The position numbers and the translations under genes are program-made. Positions 12,324 through 13,677 of a stretch of DNA of 13,677 bases are shown here, piece after piece. The stretch is from Candidatus Aenigmatarchaeota archaeon (GTDB taxonomy: Archaea; Aenigmatarchaeota; Aenigmatarchaeia; QMZP01), in assembly GCA_015520105.1 (NCBI GenBank), contig WAQT01000035.1:1-13677 (forward strand), given 5' to 3'. The notes beneath the pieces were generated by a model. That model was not told where the DNA came from and ran no database searches. It saw only the letters and a program-made list of their open reading frames with translations. The stretch's first letter is position 1. Each line of letters starts with the position of its first letter.

Positions 12324-13677
12324 AGATATACACTCCAGAGTTGTTGTAAACCAGAGGGAAGTCCCATATGCAGGTTATGTTTCTTCTCTCTATGAACCAT
12401 TTCTCGAGAACGATATATCCTATGCCATATCCTTCCGGAACCTCGCACGTCCCGTAGAATCTCTCCAGTGCCTCCATCCTTTCATCAACCTCCGGAGCGT
12501 ACTCTGCATAACCGTCCACAAAGCTCTTCCTGTGCGCTATCCCCGTGACCCAGTGACCCATGGTCCAGTCGCTCAGCACTGCCGCATTCTCCGGAGTGTT
12601 CTCCTTCAGCCATTTAAACGCTTGAATCTGCCCGTTGCTTGGCCACTCTGACGCAAACGCGCTGAATGCCACAGCAGTAGAGAAAGAAAGATACGCCAGA
12701 AACACAATCATCAAACCCTTCCTGATGCGGGACTCTCTATGCGTTATCCTTGCCTTCTCCAGCACAGACGCCGCAAGCAAAGCGGACACAGGGAACACGT
12801 ACACAAACATCCTGTCCGAGAGGAACGACAGCAACAGTGCAAGGGCAAACCAGAATCTCAGAATCCTGCTGCCCGAGAGCGCAAACCCGGCAACTGCCAG
12901 AACAAACACAACAGCATATATGCAGTCAAGCTTTCCGTTCCAGTATCCTATCTCCCAGACATTTCCCAGTATCCCGAACGATTCCATTCCGTATCCTCTC
13001 TCCATATACTCTTCGTGCAGCAGGTTGTATTCCGGGAGGCCGTGCGCTGCAACCAGGGGGGCATAGACAGCAGCGCCAAGCAGAAGGCCTGCGAGCGCAA
13101 AACCCACTGCGGTTCTTTTTTCATTCCCTGTCCAGAATACCGCGACAGAGCTGACCAAAAGGAAAAACAGCGCCGCCTCCCAGTGATAGGGAAACGCCAG
13201 AACGATGGGAAGAATGGATAGCCTCCAGTCCCTTCTGTCAAGAACCATATACAGAGAGAGCATTCCAAGAACAATCGGGGGAGAGCGGCTCGAGAGGTTC
13301 GAGAACATGTATGCGAACATGGGAGAGAGAGCGAATGCAATAGAAGACCATCCTCCAGAGACCCCAGCCTTTCCGGCTATCTTCCAGACCAGAACGGACG
13401 CGAAACCGCCCAGCATCGCCATGAAAACAGCGCCTCCCCACGCCACCCCGAACAGAACAGCAAAAGCCGCAATGCTGAACGCAAAAGCCGGGGGATATGT
13501 GTACGGCCTCCCCCCGAAGCTCAGGCTGTCCCACCACGAGAACCTTCCGGAAACAATGTCCTCCGCAATCCTCTGGTGGAAATACGTGGGAAAGCCTATT
13601 ATTCCTTCTATGCCGTAAACATGCCACCTGACGATCACCGGAAGCACTGACAGGAGAAAACCTGCAGCAAACAGAAC
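12304..13677 (-). CDS. GT-C / oligosaccharyltransferase (STT3)-like membrane glycosyltransferase, 5' end beyond window
   Basis: The frame stays open to the right edge, so the true start is outside; 457 residues are visible. The in-frame GTG at 13647 is unlikely to be the start because the residues before it (VLFAAGFLL) extend a hydrophobic first helix. About nine to eleven membrane segments follow. The first extracellular loop has RWHVYGIEGIIGFPTYFHQR and then FSWWDSLSFGGRPYTYPP, a pattern typical of GT-C enzymes that use polyprenyl-phosphate-linked sugars, with an acidic residue in the first loop. After the last helix, FKWLKENTPENAAVLSDWTMGHWVTGIA resembles the WWDYG region of STT3/AglB, but the motif reads DWTMG. 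The extracellular C-terminal part is short (about 110 residues) and ends at TGA 12304. It probably transfers sugars or glycans outside the cell; whether it is a true oligosaccharyltransferase is uncertain. Confidence 0.8.
   Translation of the reverse strand, partial: VLFAAGFLLSVLPVIVRWHVYGIEGIIGFPTYFHQRIAEDIVSGRFSWWDSLSFGGRPYTYPPAFAFSIAAFAVLFGVAWGGAVFMAMLGGFASVLVWKIAGKAGVSGGWSSIAFALSPMFAYMFSNLSSRSPPIVLGMLSLYMVLDRRDWRLSILPIVLAFPYHWEAALFFLLVSSVAVFWTGNEKRTAVGFALAGLLLGAAVYAPLVAAHGLPEYNLLHEEYMERGYGMESFGILGNVWEIGYWNGKLDCIYAVVFVLAVAGFALSGSRILRFWFALALLLSFLSDRMFVYVFPVSALLAASVLEKARITHRESRIRKGLMIVFLAYLSFSTAVAFSAFASEWPSNGQIQAFKWLKENTPENAAVLSDWTMGHWVTGIAHRKSFVDGYAEYAPEVDERMEALERFYGTCEVPEGYGIGYIVLEKWFIERRNITCIWDFPLVYNNSGVYIFRASLT

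Noticed and set aside
13645..13647. GTG at 13647 as start of the glycosyltransferase gene
   Set aside because: The frame remains open to the window edge, and the residues upstream continue a hydrophobic helix, so the real start lies outside.
1..13677. CRISPR array, insertion sequence or integrase remnants
   Set aside because: No regularly spaced direct repeats, no transposase or integrase frame, and no terminal inverted repeats with flanking duplications were seen.

Overview
This is an archaeal chromosome segment. The evidence is a complete ribosomal protein L15e (an archaeal/eukaryotic protein), an archaeal-type valyl-tRNA synthetase, a pyruvate:ferredoxin oxidoreductase beta subunit, and promoters made of a TATA-like box about 26-30 bp upstream of the start codon, mostly with no room for a 5' leader. 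The left-edge secreted protein ends in Asp/Asn-rich and Cys-rich modules that I associate with poorly characterised DPANN-type or environmental archaea. That placement is inference; the lineage cannot be fixed from this window.

Layout, left to right. (1) 1-2056, minus: a large secreted beta-helix protein whose 3' end lies beyond the left edge. (2) 2103-3290, minus: malic enzyme. (3) 3354-3515, minus: a 53-residue unknown protein with its own strong promoter. (4) 3602-5995, minus: valS. (5) 6037-6915, minus: porB with no other por subunit beside it. (6) 7012-7311, minus: a two-helix membrane protein with an AT-hook-like tail. (7) 7411-7983, plus: L15e. (8) 8035-8562, plus: a 4-5 helix membrane protein of unknown function. 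(9) 8574-9383, minus: a protein with a small helical N-terminal domain, a proline-rich linker and a coiled coil. (10) 9574-9981, minus: a short coiled-coil protein. (11) 10050-12323, plus: a large type II/IV secretion or pilus-type ATPase. (12) 12304-13677, minus: a GT-C/oligosaccharyltransferase-like membrane protein whose 5' end is beyond the right edge.

How the genes may work together. Malic enzyme makes pyruvate and PorB belongs to the complex that oxidises pyruvate with ferredoxin, so the left half contains part of a pyruvate node, although the two genes are not an operon. The most interesting part is 8.0-12.3 kb: a secretion/pilus ATPase without an adjacent TadC/ArlJ-type platform gene, a small polytopic membrane protein whose promoter closely resembles that of the ATPase, and two coiled-coil proteins, one divergently transcribed from a promoter abutting the ATPase promoter. 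This could be an uncharacterised archaeal cell-surface or secretion module, but the link rests on proximity and promoter similarity only. A GT-C-type glycosyltransferase and a secreted beta-helix protein at the two ends add a cell-surface flavour.

Both edge genes are open at the window boundary and were translated by hand. Several starts were moved downstream to ATG codons that fit the promoter or ribosome-binding-site position better. There is no CRISPR array, insertion sequence, tRNA or rRNA that I can support. No gap without a gene exceeds 190 bases.
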